Source of the DNA: Acheta domesticus
Lineage: Eukaryota; Arthropoda; Insecta; Orthoptera; Gryllidae
Length of the DNA: 64,000 bases
Assembly (NCBI GenBank): GCA_031308135.1
Contig: JAHLJT010008756.1
Span: 65,254,232-65,318,231 of the forward strand
Reading direction: 5' to 3'
Shown: piece after piece, positions 55,601-63,047 of the stretch
Numbering within the stretch: position 1 is the stretch's first letter
How the letters are laid out: each line of letters begins with the position of its first letter
Program-made: the position numbers and the translations under genes
Notes under the pieces: generated by a model
The model's database searches: none
What the model was told of the DNA's origin: nothing
What the model saw: the letters and a program-made list of their open reading frames with translations, nothing else

Positions 55601-57551
55601 ACAATTATGCAAGGTGTACTGTCACCCCTTAAATAACAAAAGAAACATGAATTACCGCCTCTGAGGATGTAGTAAAGTTATAATTTTTCTTATAGTAAGA
55701 CCTCTATATAAAATTTTTTAAGGGACCATGAATTCTAGACATTGTGTAGAGGAAAGCATTATTAAGAGGAAGATTGTGTAATGGACTTTTGGTCGGTACC
55801 GGAAAAAATTGACATAACATAGAAGAAAACATTATATGGAGGGACACTATAAAGAAGTTTCACTGTATTTATTTCTGATTCGTTTCTGTAGTCTTCTTTC
55901 ATCATGTAAGTTATTGGCTGAAATTTGGGCAATTAAAGTTGGATAGTCCATGTAATGAGAAGTAACCAATATTTTTATTATAAAACTGTTGGTAGAGATG
56001 CGTTTCATTACCCCATTTGTACTGCAAATAATTTTCATTCCAAACATTTTGATGTGTAGAGTCATAAAAATAATTGGAATTGAATACATTTAAAAAAATC
56101 TTTTTCTTTGGTAGATATCTGGTGACAATTTTGTGTTGGAAAAGGATTGAAAAATTCTTATTTTAGATCAGAATCATTGTTTAAATCATTTTACTTCTTT
56201 TTGCTTTGAGACACTTTTCACAAACTTGTTGGATTGTGTATATGCTATAAGGCAGAGAAATCAGGAAAACTGGTACAAGTGATCAGTACACACCCTGAAA
56301 TGGACTTCTTCTCACATCAGTGTTCCAAGAAAATTCCTAAATACCTCACATATTGTTGGACAAATAACATGTTTGATTTCTGGACCAAACTGAAAGATTT
56401 TTTTGAATGTGGAAATCAATAGCGCAAATGACATATAATTATCCAGCATACAAAATGACTCTTTAAAACCCATTCCCTTTGTTGAAAAAGGATCCAGAGT
56501 TCAGGCAAGTGTTCTGGTATCTAGGAGCAGCTAGAGCAAATTTTGAAATTTGGTTTGAAAAGTGGCTAAAGTCTTTTCCATCGAGTGCACTTAAGATTAC
56601 AACTAAAAGTGGTTGTGTAGGCCATATGATGAATAAATAAGTAAATAAAAAAACTGTCAAAATATTTTGGAATATATTCTTTAAGTATTGTTAATTTATT
56701 TCTCCTCTTACAATTTAGTGGGCTTCAATAGTTATTTCCAGAAGTATCGTTTATGTAAGTAAATTCCTAAATGAGCTCTAACTGGTGTAGTTTTATACAA
56801 TATGCAGGAAGGTGTAAATGTTTGTTTTAAAAGTCAAGCTTTTTTTTCATGTCTGTATTGACCTGTATATACAATGAAGTTTTTGTTTTCATTTTTTTCT
56901 TCTTTGATTCAGTTGCCAATCCAAAGAAGCCTTTGGATGGAGATACCTCTGTGATGACATACCGAGGGCATTCAGTTCTTCAAACTCTTGTTCGTTGTCA
57001 TTTCTCTCCTGCCTTTACTACTGGTCAGAGGTATATCTATACTGGATGTGCTGCAGGGCGTATTGTCAGTAAGTTTTCACCAATTTTCACCACTTTTTTC
57101 ATGAAACAATAAATATTTAAAGTGTTGTTGGAAATGAAGAATTGAAATCTTGTGTTATTTTACAGTTTATGATGCTTTAACTGGAAAAATTGCAGCAGAT
57201 TTGAAGGGCCACAAAGCTTGTGTGCGAGATGTCTCATGGCATCCGTATAAGCAAGAACTTGTTAGCACATCTGTAAGTTTTTTTTATTTAATTCTATGAT
57301 TTAATAATTTTTGAAAAATCAAAATGATGTTTTAAGTTTTTCAAATTATTAATATTAATTTACAGTGGGATGGCACTGTTGGCCTCTGGACTTATTCAGG
57401 ATTATATAAAATGGAATTGGAAGAAGAAGCAGAAGTACTCAACTCTGACGATGCTGGTTCCAAGGTGCTGAGGCGAAGTCAGCGAATAGCTCAATTGAAA
57501 GAGAGAATGAGGCAACAAATGAAGCAGAATAGTGGGAATAGCAACTGCTGA
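21007..57551 (+). CDS. DCAF11: DDB1- and CUL4-associated factor 11 (WDR23), eleven coding exons
   Basis: Exons: 21007-21119, 22363-22508, 43341-43435, 43508-43667, 43748-43894, 46132-46313, 54042-54134, 54238-54484, 56913-57068, 57166-57272 and 57366-57551. All join in phase through GT-AG introns to 543 aa; human DCAF11 is 546. The Asp/Ser-rich acidic N-terminus is followed by WD40 repeats with high identity to human, for example KAFCGTYSRDG, IKLWDVR, MTYRGHSVLQTL and GHKACVRDVSWHP. Two WDxR boxes (WDRR 314-317, WDVR 361-364) are the kind that contact DDB1. Family role: substrate receptor of the CUL4-DDB1 E3 ligase, known for degrading Nrf/SKN-1-type stress regulators. The exon 1 donor could instead be at 21131, adding four residues. 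The exon 2/3 junction rests on homology (FYNQINRA versus human FNEIKTQ). Introns 2 (20.8 kb) and 6 (7.7 kb) are full of transposons and satellite. Confidence 0.95.
22363..22508 (+). CDS. DCAF11: DCAF11 coding exon 2
   Basis: Preceded by a TTTTGCAG acceptor. Encodes SGQIHIIS, an acidic SDRDDSDDEF and PNTRKLD (human PDTRELE). An earlier donor at 22472 fits the GTAAGT consensus better but leaves phase 0, which puts a stop in exon 3. The donor at 22509 keeps the frame. Confidence 0.65.
23316..25042 (-). mobile_element. Decayed piggyBac-type transposon bounded by TTAA
   Basis: TTAA lies on both sides (23312-23315 and 25043-25046), and the inner ends read CCC at the left and GGG at the right, as in piggyBac elements. 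The palindrome GGCAGGATTTCCTGCC is present near both ends (about 23457 and 25009), as a subterminal repeat. The 1.7-kb interior holds the broken transposase on the minus strand. TTAA target choice and precise ends are family knowledge. Confidence 0.75.
23590..24700 (-). pseudogene. piggyBac-type transposase pseudogene
   Basis: Minus-strand fragments in order: an ESNRYAFQKN region near 24590, SLPQRHLYRSSFPDTHNELV with IHFANNMKIN (24497-24162), a stop-ridden stretch resembling FFDNFFTS...RKGIGATGT (about 24040-23950), then EDILLVRWNANRAVTVATN and YNKHMRAHNQFTSRYCIKIR (23919-23596). These are DDE_Tnp_1_7 family landmarks. Many stops and frameshifts and a missing middle make it inactive. Confidence 0.8.
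25891..26448. mobile_element. Fold-back MITE
   Basis: The left end CCTGACCATGTGCTAATTCC pairs with the inverted right end (CCAGGCCATGTGCTAACTCC). Similarity continues inward through a GATATTTTTTCTG block and an AATGAATTTTAAAG block, so each arm is about 200 bases. No coding capacity. The target-site duplication is not resolved. Confidence 0.7.
26959..27538. mobile_element. Non-autonomous hAT-like element
   Basis: Ends CAAGGTTGTCCAAC and, inverted, CAGGGTTGTCCCAC. Flanks TATTAGAA (26951-26958) and TAATAGAA (27539-27546) match at 7 of 8, the hAT duplication length. It carries no transposase and contains a nested palindromic MITE. Confidence 0.7.
27331..27495. mobile_element. 165-bp near-perfect palindrome MITE
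   Basis: Two arms of about 80 bases (TATACTGCGATTTTCTGAAC at the left, its complement at the right) meet at a 4-base loop near GTCACCATAGTGAC. The ends are TA-flanked. It shares terminal sequence with the MITE at 39061-39310 and lies inside the hAT-like element. Confidence 0.75.
27553..28170 (-). repeat. Module repeat family, copy A (truncated)
   Basis: The reverse complement of this block matches the right ends of copies at 35190-36572 and 47290-48815. Shared landmarks are the GATAGATGG box, TAGCTAGCCCA, GAAAACTAATACGGGAAAGTC and the terminal TTGCACCACTA. Confidence 0.75.
28451..28605. repeat. Compound (GT)n/(TA)n microsatellite
   Basis: GT repeats interrupted by regularly spaced TTGTG, then about 35 bases of TA. 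Frames through it encode Cys-Val strings and are not genes. Confidence 0.95.
29243..29576. mobile_element. Tc1/mariner-like MITE
   Basis: Inverted ends CAGTACCGGCAGCGTATAAA and CAGTACCGGCAGCGTACAAG, flanked by TA on both sides. The CAGT start and TA duplication fit Tc1/mariner. The 334-bp interior has no transposase. Confidence 0.7.
29634..32033. mobile_element. Long terminal-inverted-repeat element, 2.4 kb
   Basis: The arms 29634-30125 and 31540-32033 are inverted copies over about 490 bases (shared blocks include GTGGTGCT-type ends, ACTATTTATACTACAATTTC and GGCGTTACAAC). TTAA adjoins both ends (29630-29633 and 32034-32037), offset by one base relative to the arm alignment. The 1.4-kb middle has no recognisable transposase. 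The terminal 35 bases resemble the right end of the module repeat family. Confidence 0.75.
32531..32977. mobile_element. Non-autonomous hAT element with perfect 8-bp duplication
   Basis: CTCATGAC occurs at 32523-32530 and 32978-32985. The ends are CAGGGCCATCTTTAGG and, inverted, CAGGGCCGTCTTTGGG. The subterminal parts are GC-rich and the middle AT-rich, with no coding capacity. The duplication fits the hAT preference nTnnnnAn. Confidence 0.9.
33125..33290 (-). repeat. Module repeat family, fragment D
   Basis: The reverse complement matches the left part of the copy at 47290-48815: TATACGGAGTAAT, CATAGTATAGG, CTGCGGAAA and a GGGGTCCCCTG box in the same order. Confidence 0.7.
34441..34488. repeat. 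(CG)n/(TG)n microsatellite
   Basis: Alternating GC then GTGC and GT dinucleotides. Confidence 0.9.
35190..36572 (+). repeat. Module repeat family, copy B
   Basis: About 1.4 kb. Contains a GTGAACAACACCAGCG box, then modules of about 260 bases. Each module has GGATAGTSCTGA, AATGTAATTTTTT, ACATTA-CAGCAATTTGT and AACGCCATTTT (module starts near 35780 and 36040). It ends in the GATAGATGG / TAGCTAGCCC / GCACTACTA terminus. No coding capacity. The left boundary is approximate. Confidence 0.75.
37440..37467. repeat. 28-base T run
   Basis: Uninterrupted T tract. It may be the tail of a minus-strand retroposed sequence, but no element body is recognisable next to it. Confidence 0.8.
38821..38965 (+). 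repeat. tRNA-derived SINE fragment interrupted by a palindrome
   Basis: GGTGGCCGAGAACGCCAAGG resembles an A box region, and GGTTTCGAGTCCCCCCTC a B box, both in the order of a tRNA-like SINE head. Between them lies a 48-bp palindromic insert (38854-38901). Confidence 0.6.
38854..38901. mobile_element. 48-bp palindrome inserted in the SINE with GGCAGTG duplication
   Basis: The ends CAAGACCAACTACAAT and ATTGTAGTTGGTCTTG are perfect inverted repeats around a 16-base AT core. GGCAGTG flanks it on both sides (38847-38853 and 38902-38908). Confidence 0.65.
39061..39310. mobile_element. 250-bp palindromic MITE
   Basis: The left end TACTGCGATTTTTCTAACTC pairs with the inverted right end (CAGTGCGATTTTTCTAGCTC), with TA at both borders. 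Inner inverted repeats include CGCTAGATATCG with CGATATCTAGCG. Same family as 27331-27495. Confidence 0.75.
42038..42273. mobile_element. Short non-autonomous hAT element
   Basis: Ends CAGGGGCGCCCAGAG and, inverted, CAGGGGCGTCCTACTGGGG. Flanks AATAATGC (42030-42037) and AATAATGA (42274-42281) match at 7 of 8. It has no coding capacity. Confidence 0.8.
42499..43164. mobile_element. Possible terminal-inverted-repeat element (AAAATACCCGGCG ends)
   Basis: AAAATACCCGGCG near 42500 recurs inverted as CGCCGGGTATTTT at 43151-43163. The sequence between is non-coding and ends 180 bases before DCAF11 exon 3. No clear duplication flanks it. Confidence 0.45.
43341..43435 (+). CDS. DCAF11: DCAF11 coding exon 3
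   Basis: Encodes KSAFQPTNMWL and ends at MISERE (human MLHQRE). AG sites at 43334-43335 and 43339-43340 are both possible acceptors; the second keeps phase with exon 2 as called. The donor is GTAAGT. Confidence 0.75.
43508..43667 (+). CDS. DCAF11: DCAF11 coding exon 4
   Basis: Follows TTTCTAG. RGMFGRPGFSFGD and QSKAFCGTYSRDGNHFLSAC match the human start of the WD40 domain. Donor GTAAGT, phase 1. Confidence 0.93.
43748..43894 (+). CDS. DCAF11: DCAF11 coding exon 5
   Basis: Follows TTTTTAG. Encodes DRNLRLYHTNDGKFR and ARDVGWSILDTAFSPDG; ends in phase 1 before GTAAGT. Confidence 0.93.
43980..44465. repeat. Pyrimidine-rich 30-bp minisatellite in intron 5
   Basis: CT-rich throughout. From about 44215 to 44420 a 30-base unit (CCCCACTCTGCCCCTCCTCA followed by a T-rich spacer) repeats about seven times. 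A 181-codon plus-strand frame through it is an artefact of composition. Confidence 0.85.
44466..46131 (+). other. Remainder of DCAF11 intron 5
   Basis: AT-rich non-coding sequence. It includes a short (CAT)n repeat at about 45229-45267. Nothing else identified. Confidence 0.7.
46132..46313 (+). CDS. DCAF11: DCAF11 coding exon 6
   Basis: Follows TTTTACAG. Encodes LHLCRLYGDSD and SSDGREILGGANDGFLYVYD, nearly identical to human SSDGREVLGGANDG. Donor GTGAGA, phase 0. Confidence 0.93.
47290..48815 (+). repeat. Module repeat family, copy C
   Basis: About 1.5 kb. The left part matches fragment D inverted. A GTGAACAACACTAGCG box follows, then repeated modules (GGATAGTGCTAA near 47990 and 48296), and the GATAGATGG / TAGCTAGCCC end. 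It finishes GCACCTCTAGTT next to TTAA (48816-48819). Confidence 0.75.
49761..51042. mobile_element. Non-autonomous hAT element with perfect 8-bp duplication
   Basis: GTTTATAC lies at 49753-49760 and 51043-51050. The ends are CAGACCTGCACA and its exact inverted copy TGTGCAGGTCTG (51031-51042). The duplication fits nTnnnnAn. The 1.28-kb interior has no transposase; an 84-codon frame at 50166 is unremarkable. The satellite starts 140 bases to the right. Confidence 0.9.
51182..52333. repeat. Minisatellite, 72 copies of a 16-bp unit
   Basis: The unit CACAAGTCGCGTCGCC repeats almost without variation. Variants are a T at 51405 and 51997, and C-to-G changes at 51559, 51575, 52167 and 52183. Because 16 is not a multiple of 3 and the unit lacks stops, long frames run through it on both strands; they are not genes. 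Confidence 0.97.
52334..52870. repeat. CA/CG satellite block with GTCGCGTCGC core
   Basis: (CA)n plus (CG)n stretches separated by the GTCGCGTCGCTT core, first at about 30-base spacing, then longer. Alternating purine-pyrimidine throughout. Confidence 0.93.
52871..53375. repeat. CA/poly-C satellite block with GTCGCGTCAC core
   Basis: Units of GTCGCGTCACTTCC, a C run and a (CA)n run, becoming CCCACCCACCCCACACAC toward the right. The core differs from the preceding block by one base. Confidence 0.93.
54042..54134 (+). CDS. DCAF11: DCAF11 coding exon 7
   Basis: Follows TGTTACAG. Encodes IDGHDDDVNTVAFADNTS and SGGDDGLCK, a WD40 repeat matching human HEDDVNAVAFAD. Phase 0 on both sides. Confidence 0.93.
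54238..54484 (+). CDS. DCAF11: DCAF11 coding exon 8
   Basis: Follows TTTCAG. Begins VWDRR, then GHMDGITFIDPRGD, SIKLWDVR and QNWDYRWQKVPKK. Contains both WDxR boxes. Donor GTGAGT, phase 1. Confidence 0.95.
54485..56912 (+). other. DCAF11 intron 8
   Basis: 2.4 kb of AT-rich sequence. A stretch near 55390 (GGAAAACCTGGAAAGCACAG) resembles a motif near 34730 and may be a dispersed repeat. No gene seen. Confidence 0.7.
56913..57068 (+). CDS. DCAF11: DCAF11 coding exon 9
   Basis: Follows GATTCAG. Encodes DTSVMTYRGHSVLQTLVRC and YIYTGCAAGRIV. Donor GTAAGT, phase 1. Confidence 0.93.
57166..57272 (+). CDS. DCAF11: DCAF11 coding exon 10
   Basis: Follows TTTACAG. Encodes YDALTGKIAADLKGHKACV and RDVSWHPYKQELVSTS. 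Donor GTAAGT, phase 0. Confidence 0.93.
57366..57551 (+). CDS. DCAF11: DCAF11 coding exon 11 and stop
   Basis: Follows TTTACAG. Begins WDGTVGLWTYSG, the last WD40 blade, then a charged tail with RRSQRIAQLKERMRQQMKQ. Stop TGA at 57549-57551. Confidence 0.93.
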   Translation, partial: WDGTVGLWTYSGLYKMELEEEAEVLNSDDAGSKVLRRSQRIAQLKERMRQQMKQNSGNSNC

Positions 57552-60500
57552 CCCACATTGCAATCACACTAACAATGAAATGGGATCTTTTAAAGACCTC
57601 CCAACCTTTACTCACTGTGCGAGTCTATGTATTAGGATGGACCTGCAAAGGACTTTGAAATGACTCAGCTAGAACACATATACACTTAATTGTTCATGTT
57701 GTGAGTCATAATTGGAGTATATGAATGTTGGAAACTATTTTTAATATATCTACTGTTGTGTGTGAGTCCAGAAAGTATTTTTCATATTCTCATGAGAAGT
57801 ACTTGTGAATATTATCTGATTCAGATAAAATTCATTGCAACTGGAGTTGTACAAACAAAGAGTAATATTGTGAAAATTAAAGACATTTTTGCAGTATCGG
57901 CAAGTTCATGTGCTGAGAAATTGCAGTCCTAACAGTCTTGGGTGTTTCTAATATAACTAATTTGTTGGATGTGTTGTTGTATGTACACTATATACAGTAT
58001 TTTGTATTAAAAATGATATTGTGAAGGCATAGATCTTTAATTTGCAATATTGAATGTAAAGGATATGGGATTGGGTGCATGGAAATATTTTTTGTGCTTT
58101 TGTTTGTATGATTTCTGTGCTTTTTGGAATATATTTCCTTCGCATCTTGTTATGTGGCAATTTCAGAGACTTCTAATGAGATAATTTTGTGAAGCAGATG
58201 TCTTGAATTTTGTATGTTGCTGCCTGATTTGGTGATGTTTGTCTTTATGGTGTTCCTGTTTATAATTATGAGTATATTGCCAACCCAAGAATTGATAAGG
58301 GTGATCTCATCAGTGTAATGATTTCTGAAACTGGAGGAGCATAATGTATTAAAAATCTAATGTTACTGAAGACAAATTCTCACTTGCGTACATAAAATGT
58401 CTTAAAATGATCTTATGAGCATAAGATGAAAGATTCTTGAATACAAACATGCAGTACAAACTTTAGTAAGTGGCAGCTTGATTCTCTTCCTTATATGAAG
58501 AACTTGAAATAACAAGCACACTACCAAAGTTAGTGTCCATGCCAATCACAGTATTAAAGTACATTAATAATATATATCATCTGCTCTATCCTAGAGATTT
58601 ATATCCTGTTTGTTCTTGGGTTTAAGTGACAATTACCAGACTGACATGTTTCCAGTGCTTTAAAACATTAGATTTGCTATTTATTGCAAAGTTAACTTGG
58701 TGACGTCATTTTACTTGTAATCAATAGTTGGGAAAATTCACTTGGAATTTGGATTTTTAAATTCTTGTAGAACCTTATAATGATGAAATCCTTGCTTAAT
58801 TAACATCTTGCTAAGATACCAGGTACAATTTTTTTTATCTTTTATAAGGCAATTGCCCAATTTCTCAATCTTTCTTTATATAAGATATAAATGAAACTCC
58901 TAGTTGAAGACAGTGGCAGGAACGACTTGTCAGTATAAGACTTGAAAATTAATTGTGTTTTGTTAACAATTTTCATTTTAATGTTGGCAGAATACTGTGT
59001 TAATATGTTGATTGTTTTTTGGGTATTTCATTTATATTTTTCATCATTGTTTACCAAAAATTTTACCTGGTATTTTTGTCGGATACAGCTAAGATTGTAT
59101 GGTGAAACTGTAATGTGTGGCTGTAATGGGTATCTATAATGAAAGTTCCATTGCTTTTTATTTGCTTCATTATTACTTAATAACATTCTATCTATTCACA
59201 TGTTAAATGATACTTACAAACAACCACACATGCACACTAGCACTAACTATTTAGCTAAGAAATTTTCTTGTCACATGATACCTTCATTTACTTGATAAGG
59301 CTGAAAGAAAACCAAATTGGAAATCTACTCTTCCTTCAACCTCTTTAGATTAATTAAAAAAATTAGAAAATTGCTTTTGTGTACATGTTGCATCAAGTTC
59401 TTGTGGTGTGAATGAGGAACTTTCTTGTAATATTTTATCATTGGAAGGCAAAGTCATTGAAGTAAAACTTGTTTATCTAACATTTTGGCTATGCATATTT
59501 TATCTGCTTTCATGACAGCCAAAGTTCAAGCATTCCATTAATTTGTAATCTTTAAAAATATTTTGGAAACTAATTAGATTTTACAGATAATATTTTTTGT
59601 TCATAGATGACTGCAACCAATGAATGATTAGCTGGAGAGTTGAGTATATTTATGGATGCAGCCTGAGTCTCAAAAGCATTTTTCCAAGAGGAATGGAAGA
59701 CATCCTTTGCTTTGTTTTATTCCAGTCTGTCGTAAAAAATTGCACTCACATTTTGTAGGAGGAGAATTTGTGATAACTTTCCTACTTGTAATATTACTCC
59801 CTTTTCATGTTTTGTGGTCTGTGATAGAAAATGTGTAACAAACCATCTTAGAGAAATGAGATATGTATATTAAATGTTTTCACTTTTAGCATTTGCACAG
59901 TTGTGCATGTACAGTTCTTTCTTTATTGTTTATAATACTTATTTTTTGTAAAGTATAATAGTGTTGAGTTACCTTAAATCTGAGTTGGAATGTTGATTAT
60001 TCAAAAATTATTCTTTAAAACTCATGATACAAATAATGGAGTTCCTTTTTATCTTAATTGACAGGTTATGTAACTTATTTCCATTTCTGAACAACAGTTC
60101 AAATATATAGTTAAAGAGTTTGTTGGTTTGTTTTCCTAAAATTGCTTGCTATAAAGGAATTTAATTTCCTAATTAGTCCTCTTGCTGTTTACATTTTATA
60201 ATGCATTCAGTATGTTGGAGTCAGGTTATGTTTCTTTTTATAGTTCTTAAAATGTAAAATTGCAACAAAATAATTTGGTATCACAGGAAATAATTCCATT
60301 ACAGGTTTGGAAAGAATTAAGTGGACTGAGTGGGAGTTTCAGAACAAGTTAATTGTTTTTTAATTTTCTTTACAAAACTGTTTTTTCATGTCCTCTTTGA
60401 AGGTAACACAGTCGATCTGCTCAGAAAAGATTTGTTCTTAGATTTTTATTTATGTGTATCACTTGCTCATTGTGTTAAACTAAAGAGATAAAATGAGTAG

Positions 60501-61440
60501 CGTTTTATGATTCAGGGTTGAAGTTAAGAATTTATTTTGTTCTTTAAAATGTGTGCAGTTTTGATTAAAATTGCTGTGTAATATTGTTAAGTAATAAGAT
60601 TCATACTCTTCTCATTACTTATCTAACTGGTTATGGAGGATTTAAAAACATTGTGTTATAAAGAATTGCATATTTTTTCCTACAAAAGATTTTCATATAT
60701 TTTATTGATATATTATATAATAAAGAAGACTAACAAAAAGGCATGCATTTTAGGTTGATATTTGTTATTTTCATTTCAATGACTTAAGTCTTCAACATGG
60801 CATAAGGTGAAAGTATATTTGGGGCATTTTCACAATTTACATATTAAGTACATTGCATATTTTGACATCATAAATTTTCTCTGTATTATTTTTGCCTTTA
60901 TTGTTTTTGTCCTTTGTTTAGAACTGGGAGAAGGACTAAAAAGACTTTATAAGATTGAATGAATTGAGAAAATTAAAGAATAAATAATTCGATAGTATTG
61001 GACTTTGTACGAGTCGCACAAGGGTTTATCTAGACTGTAAATTGATTGTGCTGTTAGTTGTTATACACATTTTTTGTTTTAAAATTTCTTTGTATCTATT
61101 ATGTTTAGAGTATGTTTTATGATTTTTTAAACTTCTGTTTTCCTGCAACGGGAAACATTGAAGTCAACATGAGATATTTAAATAATGTGTGACCTTTACA
61201 CAAATGCTTGAGTGATGTGTTTGAATTTTTATTTTGGAATGCCTTGTGAACTTGGGAACTCTCAATTCTGAGCGAAAGAAACTCTGAATGTTGTTTGTCT
61301 TGTGAATGAAAGTACAATTATTTTTTTGTGCATTACAAAATGTGTCAATTTTTGTTCATATTGATGTAGTGTTTGAATAGTATGTATTAAGCCAACATTT
61401 TTGATAGCCATTATTCATTGTACATGTTGAATTCAATAAA
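57552..61440 (+). other. DCAF11 3' UTR and downstream region
   Basis: No further exon or gene is recognisable for 3.9 kb. Whether transcription extends to the last polyadenylation signal is not shown by the sequence; an earlier AATAAA at 60719-60724 could be used instead. Confidence 0.5.
61435..61440 (+). terminator. Distal polyadenylation signal
   Basis: AATAAA followed by a T-rich stretch about 25 bases later, the strongest candidate for the DCAF11 3' end. Confidence 0.45.
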
Positions 61441-62960
61441 ATTACTTGTATTGTACAGAAACTATGTTTTAGTTCATAATTGATGAAAATTCCTGAAGCA
61501 GTGTTTTATGTATTCAATTGCCAATATTATGATTACTGTTTTTTTCTGAAACTAAAGTTTGTGTGGGTGTTTCTATCTCTCTATATATGTATAAACACAT
61601 ACACATACATATTCATACATGTAATTATTACTTATATACTTTAATTATTCTTTTTGCCATGTTCAGATAACGCTAAAAATTGACAAAAATACGCAAATAA
61701 GGGTATCTAATAATGTAGTGGCTCTTTGTATGTATGGCACTCCAGGTCATTACTAGGTGAAAGTTGTATTGTAGTTTAATTTATTTCATTTATTGTGTGA
61801 AAAAAATACTCTTATAAATGTAACAGTTAAAAACTAGATAGTATATCAACCTTGATCCAGTTCCATGTTCACATGTTTACCTCGCAGATCTGATCAACCT
61901 TGAGTAAAGGGTGCACCTTGACAGTCGCATCAGGTATACCTGCATCTGACCCTGACATCCTATTGCTTTCACGTGAAGAGGAAGAGGAAGTTTTCTTAAT
62001 ATTGGAGAAAAGCAAATGTAATGATTGTATTTGATTTGAGTTGCTGGTATCAGGGAAGAAAGAAAGAAAAGAAAAAAAAAGAAGAGAGAGAAAGAAAAAA
62101 GAAAGCACACACACACACCTCATTACGTAAATGTGCATGGAACAAAGCGACAAAGCGTATGGAGTTTGTGATTGCAAAATGAAGTTACTAATTTCTTCTC
62201 TGGATTCCTCTTTTAAAATAAAATTCATCACATAATTTGGCTTTTTATCTAAATTAAATTTTTGTAGAAAAGTCTGGAGAAAATGTGCAATAGAATTTCA
62301 AATACTCCTCATTGCATGGATCAATATTAATTTATGAGGCAGAAAATTTATCAAATTTGATTGGCAGCATTTGAATTTCAAAGTGAGGTAAAAGAAAATA
62401 TGAGCAATTCACCACAATTTTGGGGAAGACTAAGGGTAAATTTGTTTCTGAATTTTATTTCTCATCACATACATCTCTGAAATGAGCTAGAAATTAAAAA
62501 AAAAACATTTACTAAAGTAGTGTATACAAGTCTTGCATTTAAAAATGCAGTTAGTCTCAAAGATAATGTGGTACTGACAGCTTTGGAATCCTCAGCTAAT
62601 GTACATCAAGTAAATATAAACAAAATTTCAACCCTGTGTGGTTCAACATGAATGCTAGAGTACTGCAGAACTTACATGACATGACAATTTTATTTCCCTA
62701 TGTGAGTGCTGAGATTAACAAATATGTAGTAGGAAGAACTCCACTAGAATAATGTTCTGTGACGTTCTTTATCTACTTTTGTGATTTCAGTGACCCAGAT
62801 AAAGAAGCCACACACACGGTGCCTACAAGAACTAACAAGCTTGAGGAGATTACAGCTGTGAAACCCAGAGCAGTCAAGGACATGTGGGAGGGTAGGAGGA
62901 ACTGGAGGTAGCTGACCATTCTTAAACAGTCTCTCACTCCTGCAACTACAAGTACACACT
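61441..62960. other. Intergenic region before the tan-like gene
   Basis: AT-rich. It contains a TA/CA-rich microsatellite near 61575-61620 and a purine tract of GAAA repeats at 62055-62105. A TTTCAG at about 62785-62790 may be the acceptor of an exon carrying the 5' UTR of the following gene. Confidence 0.45.
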
Positions 62961-63047
62961 ATGCCTGCCTCAGAAGCTCTGGCTCGACGCAATGCTATTC
63001 CATTTCTGTACACACGTGGGACCCACTATGAAGTTGGCTTCGATATC
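62961..63047 (+). CDS. First coding exon of a peptidase C45 / tan-like hydrolase (partial gene)
   Basis: ATG opens 29 codons ending YTRGTHYEVGFDI, followed by a consensus GTAAGT donor in phase 0. The GTHYEVGF motif is the N-terminal signature of the acyl-CoA:6-aminopenicillanic acid acyltransferase-like family, whose insect member tan hydrolyses N-beta-alanyl dopamine and carcinine in cuticle and photoreceptors (family knowledge). The catalytic Cys made by self-cleavage would lie in later exons, outside the window. Upstream in-frame sequence gives no earlier start I prefer. It could be tan itself or a paralogue. Confidence 0.6.

Noticed and set aside
57549..57551. TGA of DCAF11 as a recoded Sec codon
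   Set aside because: No homologue continues past this point, the length already equals the human protein, and no SECIS-like motif was seen.
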